Source: Arthrobacter sp. ISL-5 (GTDB lineage Bacteria; Actinomycetota; Actinomycetes; Actinomycetales; Micrococcaceae). From it: a stretch of DNA of 64,000 nucleotides. Location: positions 62,001 to 126,000 of the forward strand of contig NZ_JAGGPM010000023.1 of the NCBI RefSeq assembly GCF_018613835.1, written 5' to 3'. Every line of letters starts with the position of its first letter. Positions within the stretch are counted from its first letter, which is position 1. This document shows, in pieces, positions 51,197-59,974 of this stretch. Made by a program: the position numbers and the translations under genes. The notes beneath the pieces were generated by a model. The model was not told the DNA's origin and made no database searches. It saw only the letters and a list, made by a program, of their open reading frames with translations.

Positions 51197-52696
51197 ATGG
51201 AGTGGCTTCTTCTCGCCGCCGGGTTCCTGCTGATCTTCGGCACCGGCTTTTTTGTCGCCGTCGAATTCTCCCTTATAGCGCTCGACCAGCCCACAGTGCA
51301 GCGCGCCGTGGATGACGGCGACACCGCCGCAGTTCCGCTGCTCAAGTGCCTCAAATCCCTCTCCACCCAGCTCTCCAGCTGCCAGCTCGGCATCACCATG
51401 ACAACCCTGCTGACCGGCTATGTCATGGAACCGTCGGTGGGGGCGCTGCTGGAGGCGCCACTGGCCCTGATCGGCCTCCCGGAGGCGATGGCCGGATCTG
51501 TCTCCCTGGTGCTCGCCATGGTGATCGCCACCCTGCTCTCCATGCTCCTCGGCGAGCTGGTTCCCAAGAACATGGCGATCGCCCTGTCGTTCCGCATCGG
51601 CCGCGCCGTGGCGCGGCCGCAGCTGATGTTCACCGCCGTCTTCAAGCCGGCCATCATCCTGCTCAATGGTTTTTCGAACAAGGTGCTCAATGTCTTCGGG
51701 CTCGAAGCAAAGGAAGAGATCTCCGGAGCGCGGACGCCCGCCGAGCTTGCGTCCTTGGTGCGCAGGTCAGCAGCCATGGGAACCCTGGACCCGGGAACCG
51801 CAAACTTCATCGCCCGGACCCTGAACTTCTCGGGCCGCACGGCTGCCGATGTGATGACCCCCCGCATCCGGGTCGAGACCATCGACGCAGACCAGCCTGT
51901 GTCCGACATCCTCGACGCCGCCCGACGCACCGGATACTCCCGTTTCCCCGTGATCGGCGACTCCACTGACGACATCCGCGGGCTGGTGCACGTGAAGAAG
52001 GCCATTGCCGTGCCATCGAAGCGGCGGTCCAAGCTGGAGGCGGGCGCCATCATGACCGATGTCCTCCGGGTGCCGGAAACCATCCACCTCGATGCCCTGC
52101 TGGCCGAACTTCGGGAAGGCAACATGCAGCTCGCCGTGGTGCTGGACGAATACGGCGGAACCGCCGGGATCGCCACGCTCGAGGACCTCGTCGAGGAAAT
52201 CGTGGGCGAAGTGGCCGACGAACACGACAAGGTCCGGCCCGGCCTGCTGCAGAGTGCCTCGGGCGACTGGTATTTCCCGGGCTTGCTGCGGCCGGATGAA
52301 CTGTCCGAACAGATTCCGGGACTCAGCGTCCCGGACGAAGCGGCCTACGAAACGGTGGGCGGCTACGTCATGAGCGAGCTTGGGCGCATCGCGTCCGTGG
52401 GGGACACCGTCATGGTTGGCGGCGGAACCCTGAGCGTCACCAGGATGGACGGACGCCGCATCGACCGGATCTGCTTCAAGCCGGACCGCGAACCCGGCGA
52501 CGGCTCCGCAGGGGAGTCCCCCGCAGAGAAGTCCTCTGCCAGGAACGGCTCTGCCAGCAATGACTCCGCTAGCAATGGCTCTGCCAGGAACGGCTCCGCC
52601 AAGACCGGTTCCTCCCGGAAGGGGTCCGCACGGAAGGGTCCGTCCAGGAACGCTTCGTCCAGGAACACTTCGGCCACGAACGGCGGCACGGCATGA
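51197..52696 (+). CDS. CNNM/CBS-domain membrane protein (HlyC/CorC family) with long low-complexity tail
   Basis: 499 aa. The N-terminal DUF21/CNNM domain (about 1-180) has four hydrophobic segments (LLLAAGFLLIFGTGFFVAVEF first). A CBS pair follows (about 205-340, ADVMTPRIRVETIDADQ and VVLDEYGGTAGIATLEDLVEEIVGE), then a CorC/HlyC domain (about 345-430). The last 60 residues are degenerate repeats of N-G-S-A-x and K-G-S-x, basic and Ser-rich. Family members are implicated in magnesium/cobalt handling or membrane protection. It overlaps the next homologue by an ATGA. Confidence 0.9.
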   Translation: MEWLLLAAGFLLIFGTGFFVAVEFSLIALDQPTVQRAVDDGDTAAVPLLKCLKSLSTQLSSCQLGITMTTLLTGYVMEPSVGALLEAPLALIGLPEAMAGSVSLVLAMVIATLLSMLLGELVPKNMAIALSFRIGRAVARPQLMFTAVFKPAIILLNGFSNKVLNVFGLEAKEEISGARTPAELASLVRRSAAMGTLDPGTANFIARTLNFSGRTAADVMTPRIRVETIDADQPVSDILDAARRTGYSRFPVIGDSTDDIRGLVHVKKAIAVPSKRRSKLEAGAIMTDVLRVPETIHLDALLAELREGNMQLAVVLDEYGGTAGIATLEDLVEEIVGEVADEHDKVRPGLLQSASGDWYFPGLLRPDELSEQIPGLSVPDEAAYETVGGYVMSELGRIASVGDTVMVGGGTLSVTRMDGRRIDRICFKPDREPGDGSAGESPAEKSSARNGSASNDSASNGSARNGSAKTGSSRKGSARKGPSRNASSRNTSATNGGTA

Positions 52697-53763
52697 GTGA
52701 CTGGGTTGGACTTCTCTGGCTGGTGCTGCTGCTGGTCGGCAACGCCTTCTTCGTCGCCGCCGAGTTCGCGGTCATGTCCGCACGTCGAAGCCAGATCGAG
52801 CCGCTGGCTGACGCCGGCTCCCTGCGCGCCCAAACCACCCTGCGGGCCATGGAGAACGTGTCGTTGATGCTGGCCTGCGCACAGCTGGGCATCACGGTCT
52901 GCTCCCTGTTGATCCTGCTGGTGGCGGAACCGGCAATCCACCACCTGCTGGCCGTTCCCCTGGCTGCACTCGGAGTGCCCATGGAAATTGCCGACGTCGC
53001 CGCGTTCGGCGTTGCGCTGATGGTGGTCACGTTCCTTCACGTGACTTTCGGGGAGATGGTGCCGAAGAATATTTCCGTTTCGGTCGCGGACAAGGCCGCC
53101 CTGCTCCTGGCTCCGCCCCTGATGTTCGTCGCGCGCATCGTGAACCCGGTGATCGGTGCGCTGAACTGGTCGGCAAACCACATCCTCAAGCTGATGCGGA
53201 TCGAGCCGAAGGCTGAGGTCAACTCCTCTTTCACCCTGGAGGAAGTCCAGTCCATCGTGCAAGAATCCACCCGGCACGGCCTGGTGGATGATGATGCGGG
53301 GCTCATCACGGGCGCGCTCGAGTTCTCGGAACACACGGCCGCCGATGTCATGGTCCCGCTGGACAAGCTGGTCATGATGAAGCCCTCCACCACGCCGCTG
53401 GAGTTTGAAAAGGCCGTGAGCCGTACCGGGTTCTCCCGGTTCCCGATGGTGGACGACGACGGCATGCTCGCCGGCTACCTGCACATCAAGGACGTGCTGT
53501 CGATTCCCGAATCGGGCTATCAGCATCCGATTGCCGAAAGCCGGATCCGGTCGCTGGCCAACCTTTCGCGCGGCGACGAGATAGAGAATGCGATGTCCGT
53601 CATGCAGCGTACCGGTTCCCACCTGGCGCGCGTGATCGGACCCCATGGCCAGACAGAGGGCGTGCTGTTCCTTGAGGACGTGATCGAGCAGCTGGTGGGC
53701 GAGATCCGCGACGCAACGCAGGCCAAGGGGATACGCCGGCTGGGCGAGCCCGACGGCGACTAG
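52693..53763 (+). CDS. CNNM/CBS-domain membrane protein, short form
   Basis: 356 aa. The CNNM domain (about 1-195) contains LLLVGNAFFVAAEFAVM and VTFLHVTFGEMVPKNI. The CBS pair (about 215-345) contains ADVMVPLDKLVMM and GRT-free repeats ending LFLEDVIEQLVGE. It stops there, without the CorC/HlyC module seen in the upstream paralogue. The ATGA overlap suggests both subunits are made together and may form a heterodimer. No Mg-transport gene is adjacent. Confidence 0.9.
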   Translation: MSDWVGLLWLVLLLVGNAFFVAAEFAVMSARRSQIEPLADAGSLRAQTTLRAMENVSLMLACAQLGITVCSLLILLVAEPAIHHLLAVPLAALGVPMEIADVAAFGVALMVVTFLHVTFGEMVPKNISVSVADKAALLLAPPLMFVARIVNPVIGALNWSANHILKLMRIEPKAEVNSSFTLEEVQSIVQESTRHGLVDDDAGLITGALEFSEHTAADVMVPLDKLVMMKPSTTPLEFEKAVSRTGFSRFPMVDDDGMLAGYLHIKDVLSIPESGYQHPIAESRIRSLANLSRGDEIENAMSVMQRTGSHLARVIGPHGQTEGVLFLEDVIEQLVGEIRDATQAKGIRRLGEPDGD

Positions 53764-53780
53764 CAGGGCGCGCTGACGCG

Positions 53781-53809
53781 GCGGCCGGGGGACAGGCGTC
53801 CCCGGCCGC
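53781..53809 (+). terminator. Hairpin after the CNNM/CBS genes
   Basis: GCGGCCGGGG (53781-53790) pairs with CCCCGGCCGC (53800-53809), followed by TGCCAATTTCT; 17 nt after the stop. Confidence 0.65.
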
Positions 53810-53818
53810 TGCCAATTT

Positions 53819-53843
53819 CTAAATAGGAATCATTCCTATTTAG
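53819..53843. promoter_or_regulatory. Zur-like operator
   Basis: A 25-nt near-perfect palindrome, CTAAATAGGAAT-C-ATTCCTATTTAG, 61 bp before znuA. Its AATCATT core matches the pattern of actinobacterial Zur boxes, and a fur/zur-type gene lies at the end of the locus. Confidence 0.78.
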
Positions 53844-53904
53844 CGGTACACTCGGTAGGGTTGTTGATCCCGAAAATGCCATTCCCAGAACTGAGGTTTC
53901 CTCC

Positions 53905-54873
53905 GTGCGCATCACCGTCCGTACTTCCATCACCGCCGCCCTTGCGGGTCTCGGCCTACTGCTCACGGCCTGCGGAACGACGTCGGAAGCCTCCGCACCG
54001 ACTGCAAGCAACCGCATCCCCGTGGTCACCTCGACCAATGTGTACGGCGAAATCGTTGAGTCCATCGGCGGCAACAAGGTCAATGTCACCGCCATCATTT
54101 CCCGGACCAGCCAGGACCCCCACTCCTATGAGGCCACCGCCCAGGACAGGCTGGCCATTTCCAAGGCCAAGCTGGTGCTCGAAAACGGCGGCGGCTACGA
54201 CGACTTCATCCACACGATGGCCGACGACAACAACATCCCGCATGACAGCATCATCAGCGCCGTGGAAGTATCAGGGCTGGACCCCGCAGCTGACAGCACA
54301 CCTTCCGCGACGGCGGAAAGCGGCCATGACCATGACCACGGCGCATTCAACGAACACGTCTGGTACAGCCCGCAGGCCATGTCCCGCCTTGCCGACGCCG
54401 TGGCCGTGAAACTGGGAACGATCGACCCCGGTTCGGCTGCTGAGTTCACGGCAAATGCCGCTTCCTTCAAGTCGGGACTGACGGAACTCGAAGGAAAGCT
54501 CGCCGCCATCAAAAAGGCCCGTGGCGGGTCCCGCGTCGCCGTAACTGAACCCGTGCCGCTCTACCTGCTCGAAGCTGCCGGCCTCGAGAACCGCACCCCG
54601 GCCGCGTACACCGCCGCCATCGAAGAGGGCACCGACGTTTCGCCGGCTGTCCTGAAGGCTGCCACGGCGCTGGCAGCCTCGCCGGACACCAAATTGCTGG
54701 CCTACAACGAGCAGACGGACGGCCCGCAGACCGAGGCGCTCAAGAATGCGGCCACTGCCGCGGGTACCCCCGTCGTGAATTTCAGCGAGACTTTGCCTGA
54801 CGGCAAGACGTACCTGCAGTGGATGGCGGACAATGTGGGGAACATCAGCAAAGCCCTGGAGGGCAAGAATTGA
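53905..54873 (+). CDS. znuA: Zinc ABC transporter substrate-binding lipoprotein
   Basis: 322 aa, GTG start. The N-terminal lipobox LTAC (Cys about 25) marks an exported, lipid-anchored protein. Binding-site features are SRTSQDPHSYEATAQD, a His-rich loop GHDHDHGAFNEHVWYS, and VTEPVPLYLLEAAGL. The usual third His ligand in that last region is replaced by Glu (TEP), a known variant. It captures Zn(II) outside the membrane for ZnuBC. The operator and gene order support zinc over manganese. Confidence 0.88.
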   Translation: MRITVRTSITAALAGLGLLLTACGTTSEASAPTASNRIPVVTSTNVYGEIVESIGGNKVNVTAIISRTSQDPHSYEATAQDRLAISKAKLVLENGGGYDDFIHTMADDNNIPHDSIISAVEVSGLDPAADSTPSATAESGHDHDHGAFNEHVWYSPQAMSRLADAVAVKLGTIDPGSAAEFTANAASFKSGLTELEGKLAAIKKARGGSRVAVTEPVPLYLLEAAGLENRTPAAYTAAIEEGTDVSPAVLKAATALAASPDTKLLAYNEQTDGPQTEALKNAATAAGTPVVNFSETLPDGKTYLQWMADNVGNISKALEGKN

Positions 54874-55685
54874 CCCCAGTCATTAGCCTCCGCAAAGCAT
54901 CCCTCAAGTTTGGCAAGCGGGCGCTCTGGGAAGACCTGGACCTGGACATTAAGCCCGGGGAATTCTTTGCGGTCCTTGGGCCCAATGGCAGCGGCAAGAC
55001 CAGCTTCCTCAAGGTGCTTTTGGGCCTGCAGGAACTGCACTCCGGAAACGCAACCCTCGGGGGCCACCCCGTGGAACGGGGCAGCCGGATGATCGGCTAC
55101 ATCCCCCAGCAGAAGCCCTTCCTCCCGGATACCCCCATGCGGGCCCGGGACCTTGTGGGGCTCGGCGTTGACGGCCACCGCTGGGGCGTCCGGGTGCGGA
55201 ACGCAAAGGCCAACCGCAGGATTGACGAGCTGCTGGACCTTGTAGGGGCAAGTGACTATGCCAAGGTGCCCGTAGGGCAGCTGTCGGGCGGGGAGCAGCA
55301 AAGGCTGCGCATCGCACAGGCGCTGGCGACGGACCCCCAGGTGCTGCTCTGTGACGAGCCGCTGCTGTCGCTGGACCTGCACCACCAGCAGGCGGTCAGC
55401 GCCCTCATCAACAAGCAATGCCACGAGCAAAAGAGCGCCGTGGTCTTCGTGACCCATGAAATCAATCCGATTATCGACTACGTGGACAGGGTCCTCTACC
55501 TGGCCGGAGGCCGGTTCAGCGTGGGCACCCCGCACGAGGTCATGACCACCGACGTCCTGTCCGAGCTTTACGACAGCCACGTGGAAGTGATCCACGCGAA
55601 CGGCAGGATCGTCGTCGTCGGACTCCCTGACGCCACCACCCACCATCACGACGAGGCGCATGCTGCCGCGGGGGAGGGTCTCTGA
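54870..55685 (+). CDS. znuC: Zinc ABC transporter ATP-binding protein
   Basis: 271 aa from TTG 54870, which overlaps the znuA stop and has GGAGGG at 54858-54863. Walker A GPNGSGKTS, Q-loop YIPQQKPFL, signature [15 protein letters not shown], Walker B VLLCDEPLLSLD and switch His in VTHEINP. The C-terminal THHHDEAH is His-rich, perhaps a zinc-sensing or shuttling tail. Its stop overlaps the znuB start (TGATG). Confidence 0.9.
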   Translation: MTPVISLRKASLKFGKRALWEDLDLDIKPGEFFAVLGPNGSGKTSFLKVLLGLQELHSGNATLGGHPVERGSRMIGYIPQQKPFLPDTPMRARDLVGLGVDGHRWGVRVRNAKANRRIDELLDLVGASDYAKVPVGQLSGGEQQRLRIAQALATDPQVLLCDEPLLSLDLHHQQAVSALINKQCHEQKSAVVFVTHEINPIIDYVDRVLYLAGGRFSVGTPHEVMTTDVLSELYDSHVEVIHANGRIVVVGLPDATTHHHDEAHAAAGEGL

Positions 55686-56560
55686 TGGACCCGGAAGGCA
55701 TCCTGCAGTCGGTGTTCAACTTTGAAAACTACGGTGAACTGCTGGTCCTGGTGCAGAACTCGCTCTGGGCCGGAGCCGTGCTCGGCCTGCTCGGCGGCCT
55801 GGTGGGGACGTTCGTGATGAAGCGCGACCTGGCCTTTGCCGTCCACGGCATCTCCGAACTTTCGTTTGCCGGGGCGGCCTTCGCGCTCCTCATCGGGGCC
55901 GACGTCGTGTTCGGTTCGCTGATCGGTTCTGTGGCCGCCGCGCTCCTGCTGGGCCTCATGGGAGTGCGGGCCAGGGACAAGAACTCCATCATCGGCGTGA
56001 TCATGCCGTTCGGCCTGGGCCTCGGCATCCTGTTCCTGTCACTCTATGAAGGCCGCGCGGCCAACAAGTTCGGCCTGCTGACCGGGCAGATCGTCTCGGT
56101 GGACACGGTCCAGCTGCAGGTTCTGGCCGGCACCGCCGTGGTGGTCATGGCTGCGCTTTGCGCCATCTGGCGGCCGCTGAGCTTCGCAAGCGTCGATCCC
56201 GAACTCGCCGAGGCGCGCGGCGTCCCGGTGCGGTCGCTGGCGCTGGCCTTCATGGTGCTTCTGGGCGTCAGCGTGGCCCTGTCGATCCAGATTGTCGGCG
56301 CGCTGCTTGTCCTTGCCCTGCTGATCACCCCTGCCGCGGCCGCCCTGAGGGTGACGTCGTCGCCCCGCCTGGTGGTGCTCCTGAGCGTGGTGTTCGCCGT
56401 GGCCGCAACAGTGGGCGGCATTCTCCTGGCGCTCGGCGGGCGCATCCCCATCAGCCCCTACGTAACCACGCTGTCCTTCCTGATCTACGTGGCGTGCAGG
56501 GTGATCGGAAGCATCCGTGCGAAGCGCGGACTCAACGGCAGGGTTATGCGGACTGCTTAG
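55685..56560 (+). CDS. znuB: Zinc ABC transporter permease
   Basis: 291 aa with about eight membrane segments. VFVMKR-like and LLGGLVGTFVMKRDLAFAVHGISELSFAG match the ABC-3 permease family that handles Zn, Mn or Fe. Later IVGALLVLALLITPAAAALRVTSSPRL is the cytosolic loop that contacts the ATPase. It ends overlapping the 3' end of the convergent zur gene by 17 nt. Confidence 0.9.
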   Translation: MDPEGILQSVFNFENYGELLVLVQNSLWAGAVLGLLGGLVGTFVMKRDLAFAVHGISELSFAGAAFALLIGADVVFGSLIGSVAAALLLGLMGVRARDKNSIIGVIMPFGLGLGILFLSLYEGRAANKFGLLTGQIVSVDTVQLQVLAGTAVVVMAALCAIWRPLSFASVDPELAEARGVPVRSLALAFMVLLGVSVALSIQIVGALLVLALLITPAAAALRVTSSPRLVVLLSVVFAVAATVGGILLALGGRIPISPYVTTLSFLIYVACRVIGSIRAKRGLNGRVMRTA

Positions 56561-57056
56561 TGCCCGACTGAGTGCTGCCTGACGGCGCGCCGGACGCTGT
56601 GCCCGCCTTACGCGCCGAGCAGTCGGGGCACAGGCCGTAAATCTCCACGGTATGCGCCACTTCGGTGAAGCCGTGCTCCTGCGCGGTCCGCGCGGCCCAG
56701 GTTTCGACGGCGGGGGCTTCCACCTCCACCGCCTTGCCGCAGTTCCGGCACAGCAGGTGGTGATGGTGCACCGTCACCGCGCACCGGCGGTAGACGGCCT
56801 CGCCTTCGCCGTTCCGCAGCACGTCCACCAGCCCCTCATCAGCCAGTGACTGCAGGATCCGGTAGGCCGTAGCCAGGGAGACAGACACTCCTTTGTTTTG
56901 GAGTATCCGGTACAGCTCCTGGGTGCTGACGAAGTCATCAAGGTCGTCAAGTGCGGCGCTCACGGCCAGCCGCTGCTTGGTGACACGCTGCTCTTTGCCG
57001 CCAGCTGCCGCCGAAGGGGTCAGCTGCCTGCCGTCAGCGCTGGCGCCGTGTGGCAT
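56544..57056 (-). CDS. zur: Fur-family zinc uptake regulator
   Basis: 170 aa from ATG 57056 (TTG 57089 also possible). The winged helix includes RVTKQRLAVSAAL and STQELYRILQNKGVSVSLATAYRILQSLADEG. VTVHHHHLLCRNCGKAVEVEAP and YGLCPDCSARKAG contain the His cluster and two C-x2-C structural zinc pairs. Located beside znuABC and an operator-like palindrome, it is best read as Zur. It should repress znuA when zinc is ample. The C-terminal tail is Gly/Ser/Thr-rich. Confidence 0.88.
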   Translation of the reverse strand: MPHGASADGRQLTPSAAAGGKEQRVTKQRLAVSAALDDLDDFVSTQELYRILQNKGVSVSLATAYRILQSLADEGLVDVLRNGEGEAVYRRCAVTVHHHHLLCRNCGKAVEVEAPAVETWAARTAQEHGFTEVAHTVEIYGLCPDCSARKAGTASGAPSGSTQSGTKQSA

Positions 57057-57139
57057 GAATGGACTCGCTTCGCTAAGGGATATTGGCAATGTACAAGATT
57101 ACCAGCCGGAGCTCCGTGGACACTGCTCGGGGGGATCCC

Positions 57140-57145
57140 TAGGCT
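57140..57145 (+). promoter_or_regulatory. Predicted -10 element of the metallo-beta-lactamase-fold gene
   Basis: TAGGCT ends 6 nt before the ATG at 57152; leaderless transcript predicted. Confidence 0.45.
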
Positions 57146-57151
57146 GGCGAC

Positions 57152-57808
57152 ATGAAGCTGACAAAATTCACGCACGCGTGCGTCCGGCTGGAACAGGACG
57201 GGCGGGTCCTGGTGCTGGATCCCGGGACGTTCTCCGAGTCCGCCGAAGCGCTCGACGGTGCGCACGCAGTCCTCATCACGCACGAGCACCCGGACCACAT
57301 CGATGTGGCGGCCGTGGCGTCGGCGCTGGAAGGCAATGCGGAGCTGCAGCTCTTCGCGCCGGAGGGCGTGGCGCAGAACCTGCGCACGGAAGCGCCCGGC
57401 GCCGAGTCCCGGGTGCATGCCGTGAAGCCGGGAACGTCCTTCGACGCCGCCGGTTTCTCCATCCGGAGCTTCGGCGGCCAGCACGCACTGATCCACCCCC
57501 AAGTCCCGGTGGTGGCCAACATCGGCTACCTCGTGGACGAAAACGTGTACCACCCCGGCGACTCGTTCATCATTCCTGACGGCATCAGCGTGCGTACCCT
57601 GCTGGTGCCGGTCCACGCGCCCTGGAACAAGGTGAGCGAGGTGGTGGACTTTGTCATCGGGGTCCGCGCGCCGCGGGCATTCCCTATCCACGACGGACTG
57701 CTCAACGGTACGGGCCTGGACCTGGTGGAGGGCCACGTCAAGAGGTTGGGTGCCAGGTACGGCACCGAGTTCGTCCACCTCTCCAGCCGTGAATCCGTGG
57801 ACGTCTAA
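57152..57808 (+). CDS. Metallo-beta-lactamase-fold hydrolase
   Basis: 218 aa. The metal-binding H-x-H-x-D-H motif is [11 protein letters not shown] (about 47-57); further ligands lie in [11 protein letters not shown] and FPIHDGLLN. The fold and the early [13 protein letters not shown] match the UlaG/L-ascorbate-lactonase-like branch. Probably a cytosolic hydrolase of an ester or lactone; substrate unknown. Its TAA overlaps the Cds1-like stop on the other strand. TAGGCT lies 6 nt upstream of the ATG (leaderless). Confidence 0.85.
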   Translation: MKLTKFTHACVRLEQDGRVLVLDPGTFSESAEALDGAHAVLITHEHPDHIDVAAVASALEGNAELQLFAPEGVAQNLRTEAPGAESRVHAVKPGTSFDAAGFSIRSFGGQHALIHPQVPVVANIGYLVDENVYHPGDSFIIPDGISVRTLLVPVHAPWNKVSEVVDFVIGVRAPRAFPIHDGLLNGTGLDLVEGHVKRLGARYGTEFVHLSSRESVDV

Positions 57809-58887
57809 GTGTTCCAGGCGCCGGTCTTGAAGAACGCGCTGATGGTGTCCTCATGCGGCTCAGGATCCAGTCCCTGCGCGGCCAGCCACGCAGGGTTGTA
57901 GTAGCTGCCCGCGTAGCGGTCGCCGCCGTCGCACATCAGTGATACGACGCTGCCCCGCTGCCCGTCGGCGACCATCTGCGCAATCAGCTGCCAGACGCCC
58001 CAGAGGTTGGTGCCCGTGGACGGCCCGGCATGAAGGTCCGCCAGGGAGTGGAGGTGCCGCATCGCGGCGACGGAGGCGGCATCCGGCACCTGGATCATGT
58101 GGTCGATCACGGCGGGCACGAAGCTGGGCTCCATGCGCGGCCGGCCAATTCCCTCGATCCGGGAGGGAAGGCCGGTGCTGAAGCCGGCCGAACCGCTGCG
58201 CCAGCCCGGATAGAAAGCTGAATTCTCCGGATCCACCACGGCCAGCGATGTGTCATGGCGGTGATAGCGGAGGTACCGTCCGATCGTGGCGCTCGTCCCG
58301 CCGGTCCCCGCGCCCACCACGATCCACCGCGGAACCGGGTGCTCCTCGAGCGCCAGCTGCTGGAAGATGGACTCGGCGATGTTGTTGTTTCCGCGCCAGT
58401 CCGTGGCGCGCTCGGCGTAGGTGAACTGGTCCATGTAGTGGCCGTTGCTCGTGGCTGCCACTTCCGCGGCGGCCGCGTAGACCTCCGAAGCGTGGTCCAC
58501 GAGCAGGCAGGCGCCGCCGAACTGTTCGATCAGCGCAATCTTTTCCGGGCTGGTGGTGCGCGTCATCACCGCGATGAACGGCAGGCCCAGCAGCTGCGCG
58601 AAGTAGGCCTCGGACACCGCCGTGCTGCCGCTGGACGCCTCCACGATCGTGGTGCCCTCCGTGATCCAGCCGTTCACCAGGCCAAACAGGAACAGGGAGC
58701 GGGCCAGCCGGTGCTTCAGGCTTCCCGAGCGGTGCGTGGATTCGTCCTTGAGGTAGAGCTGGACGCCCCAGTGCTCCGGCAGCGGCACGGAATACAGGTG
58801 GGTGTCAGCCGAACGGTTGTTTTCCGCATTGATCTTCCGGACGGCGTCGTCGGCCCATGCCCGGTTCCTGTTGCCTGCACTGTTCAC
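57805..58887 (-). CDS. Cds1-like PLP enzyme, L-cysteine desulfhydrase/cysteine synthase family
   Basis: 360 aa, GTG start with TAGGCT 6 nt upstream (leaderless). Fold-type II PLP signatures are [16 protein letters not shown] (PLP Lys), [32 protein letters not shown] (phosphate loop) and LMCDGGDRY. It resembles mycobacterial Cds1, which turns L-cysteine into H2S, pyruvate and ammonia, more than typical CysK. H2S release or cysteine turnover is therefore likely, although synthase activity cannot be ruled out from sequence. Divergent from a sulfurtransferase gene. Confidence 0.82.
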   Translation of the reverse strand: MNSAGNRNRAWADDAVRKINAENNRSADTHLYSVPLPEHWGVQLYLKDESTHRSGSLKHRLARSLFLFGLVNGWITEGTTIVEASSGSTAVSEAYFAQLLGLPFIAVMTRTTSPEKIALIEQFGGACLLVDHASEVYAAAAEVAATSNGHYMDQFTYAERATDWRGNNNIAESIFQQLALEEHPVPRWIVVGAGTGGTSATIGRYLRYHRHDTSLAVVDPENSAFYPGWRSGSAGFSTGLPSRIEGIGRPRMEPSFVPAVIDHMIQVPDAASVAAMRHLHSLADLHAGPSTGTNLWGVWQLIAQMVADGQRGSVVSLMCDGGDRYAGSYYNPAWLAAQGLDPEPHEDTISAFFKTGAWNT

Positions 58888-58893
58888 CGAATC

Positions 58894-58899
58894 AGCCTA
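58894..58899 (-). promoter_or_regulatory. Predicted -10 element of the cds1-like gene (leaderless)
   Basis: Minus-strand TAGGCT ends 6 nt before the GTG at 58887. Confidence 0.45.
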
Positions 58900-59049
58900 C
58901 CGGTGCAGGGGCCCCGGAATTGGACTTGCCCCGAGTCAAGGTGCCCGGCGCTAGAGGTGCCCCCGCGCTAGAGTTGGAAGGAGCCAGAGCCGCCCGCAGC
59001 CAGAGTTGGACGGGCCGGCGGCGGTCTATCCAAGCCAAAGGAGATTTTG

Positions 59050-59889
59050 ATGGGTACCCTCATGGACGTGTCCGCGCTCAACGCCCGGATGGCCTCCGGA
59101 CAGCGCACCGTTCTGCTGGATGTCCGCTGGGCGCTGGGAGACCCCGACGGCCGCGCCCACTACCTCAGGGAACACATTCCGGGAGCGGTGTACGTGGACC
59201 TTCCCACCGAGCTGGCGGAACCTGCGGAGCCTGCCCGGGGGAGGCATCCGTTGCCGCCGGCCGAAAAGCTGCAGGGGGCCGCACGGCGCTGGGGCGTCTG
59301 CGAGGGCGACACCGTGGTCGCCTACGACGATGCCGGCAGCACGTCGGCCGCCCGCCTGTGGTGGATGCTCCGGAACGCCGGCTTCGGCACTGCGTACCTG
59401 CTCGACGGCGGCCTGCCCGCCTGGCGCCGGGCCGGGTTCCCGCTCAGGGGCGGCCTCGAGCAGGCGGCCCCGGGCGACGTGACGCTCACCGGGGGAGGCA
59501 TGCCGGTGATCGACGCCGCGGAAGCCGCCGGATGGGCGGCACGCGGTGTGCTGCTGGACGCGCGGGCCGGCGAGCGGTACCGCGGCGAGATAGAGCCGGT
59601 TGACCCGCGGGCCGGCCACATCCCCGGGGCTGTCAGCGCTCCCACCACCGGGAACCTTGACGACGTCGGCCGCTTCCTGCCGACCGAGGAACTCCGGGTC
59701 CGCTTCGCTCGCCTTGGAGTCGACGCAGCGACGCCGACGGCGGTGTACTGCGGCAGCGGCGTTACGGCCGCCCATGAGATCGCGGCACTGGAAATCGCCG
59801 GCTTCTCCGCGGCGCTCTTCCCTGGATCCTTCTCCGAGTGGTCCAACGATGCGTCCCGGCCGGTGGCGACGGGTCCGGAACCCGGGTGA
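59050..59889 (+). CDS. Two-domain rhodanese-type sulfurtransferase
   Basis: 279 aa from ATG 59050 (TTG 59047 precedes it). The first domain (about 1-130) has LLDVRWALGDPDGR, AVYVDLPTEL and VAYDDAG. The second (about 150-270) has the active-site Cys in VYCGSGVTAAHE. CGSG resembles the 3-mercaptopyruvate sulfurtransferase loop. The enzyme would move sulfane sulfur to thiols or cyanide. Next to a cysteine-desulfhydrase-like gene it suggests a small sulfur-handling pair. No leader peptide. Confidence 0.87.
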   Translation: MGTLMDVSALNARMASGQRTVLLDVRWALGDPDGRAHYLREHIPGAVYVDLPTELAEPAEPARGRHPLPPAEKLQGAARRWGVCEGDTVVAYDDAGSTSAARLWWMLRNAGFGTAYLLDGGLPAWRRAGFPLRGGLEQAAPGDVTLTGGGMPVIDAAEAAGWAARGVLLDARAGERYRGEIEPVDPRAGHIPGAVSAPTTGNLDDVGRFLPTEELRVRFARLGVDAATPTAVYCGSGVTAAHEIAALEIAGFSAALFPGSFSEWSNDASRPVATGPEPG

Positions 59890-59962
59890 CTCGTGCGGCA
59901 ACGCCACTTCGGGAACGTTCCGGCCGGCATGGCCCGGCTGGCCCTGATCCGGCTGCGCGGGG

Positions 59963-59968
59963 TAGCGT
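59963..59968 (+). promoter_or_regulatory. Predicted -10 element of the alcohol dehydrogenase gene
   Basis: TAGCGT ends 6 nt before the ATG at 59975 (leaderless). Confidence 0.4.
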
Positions 59969-59974
59969 CGACGT

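Noticed and set aside
52531-52680. Tandem DNA repeat as a mobile or phase-variable locus
   Set aside because: The repeats are degenerate and encode the Asn/Ser/Lys-rich tail in frame; no homopolymer or uniform unit suggests slippage control.
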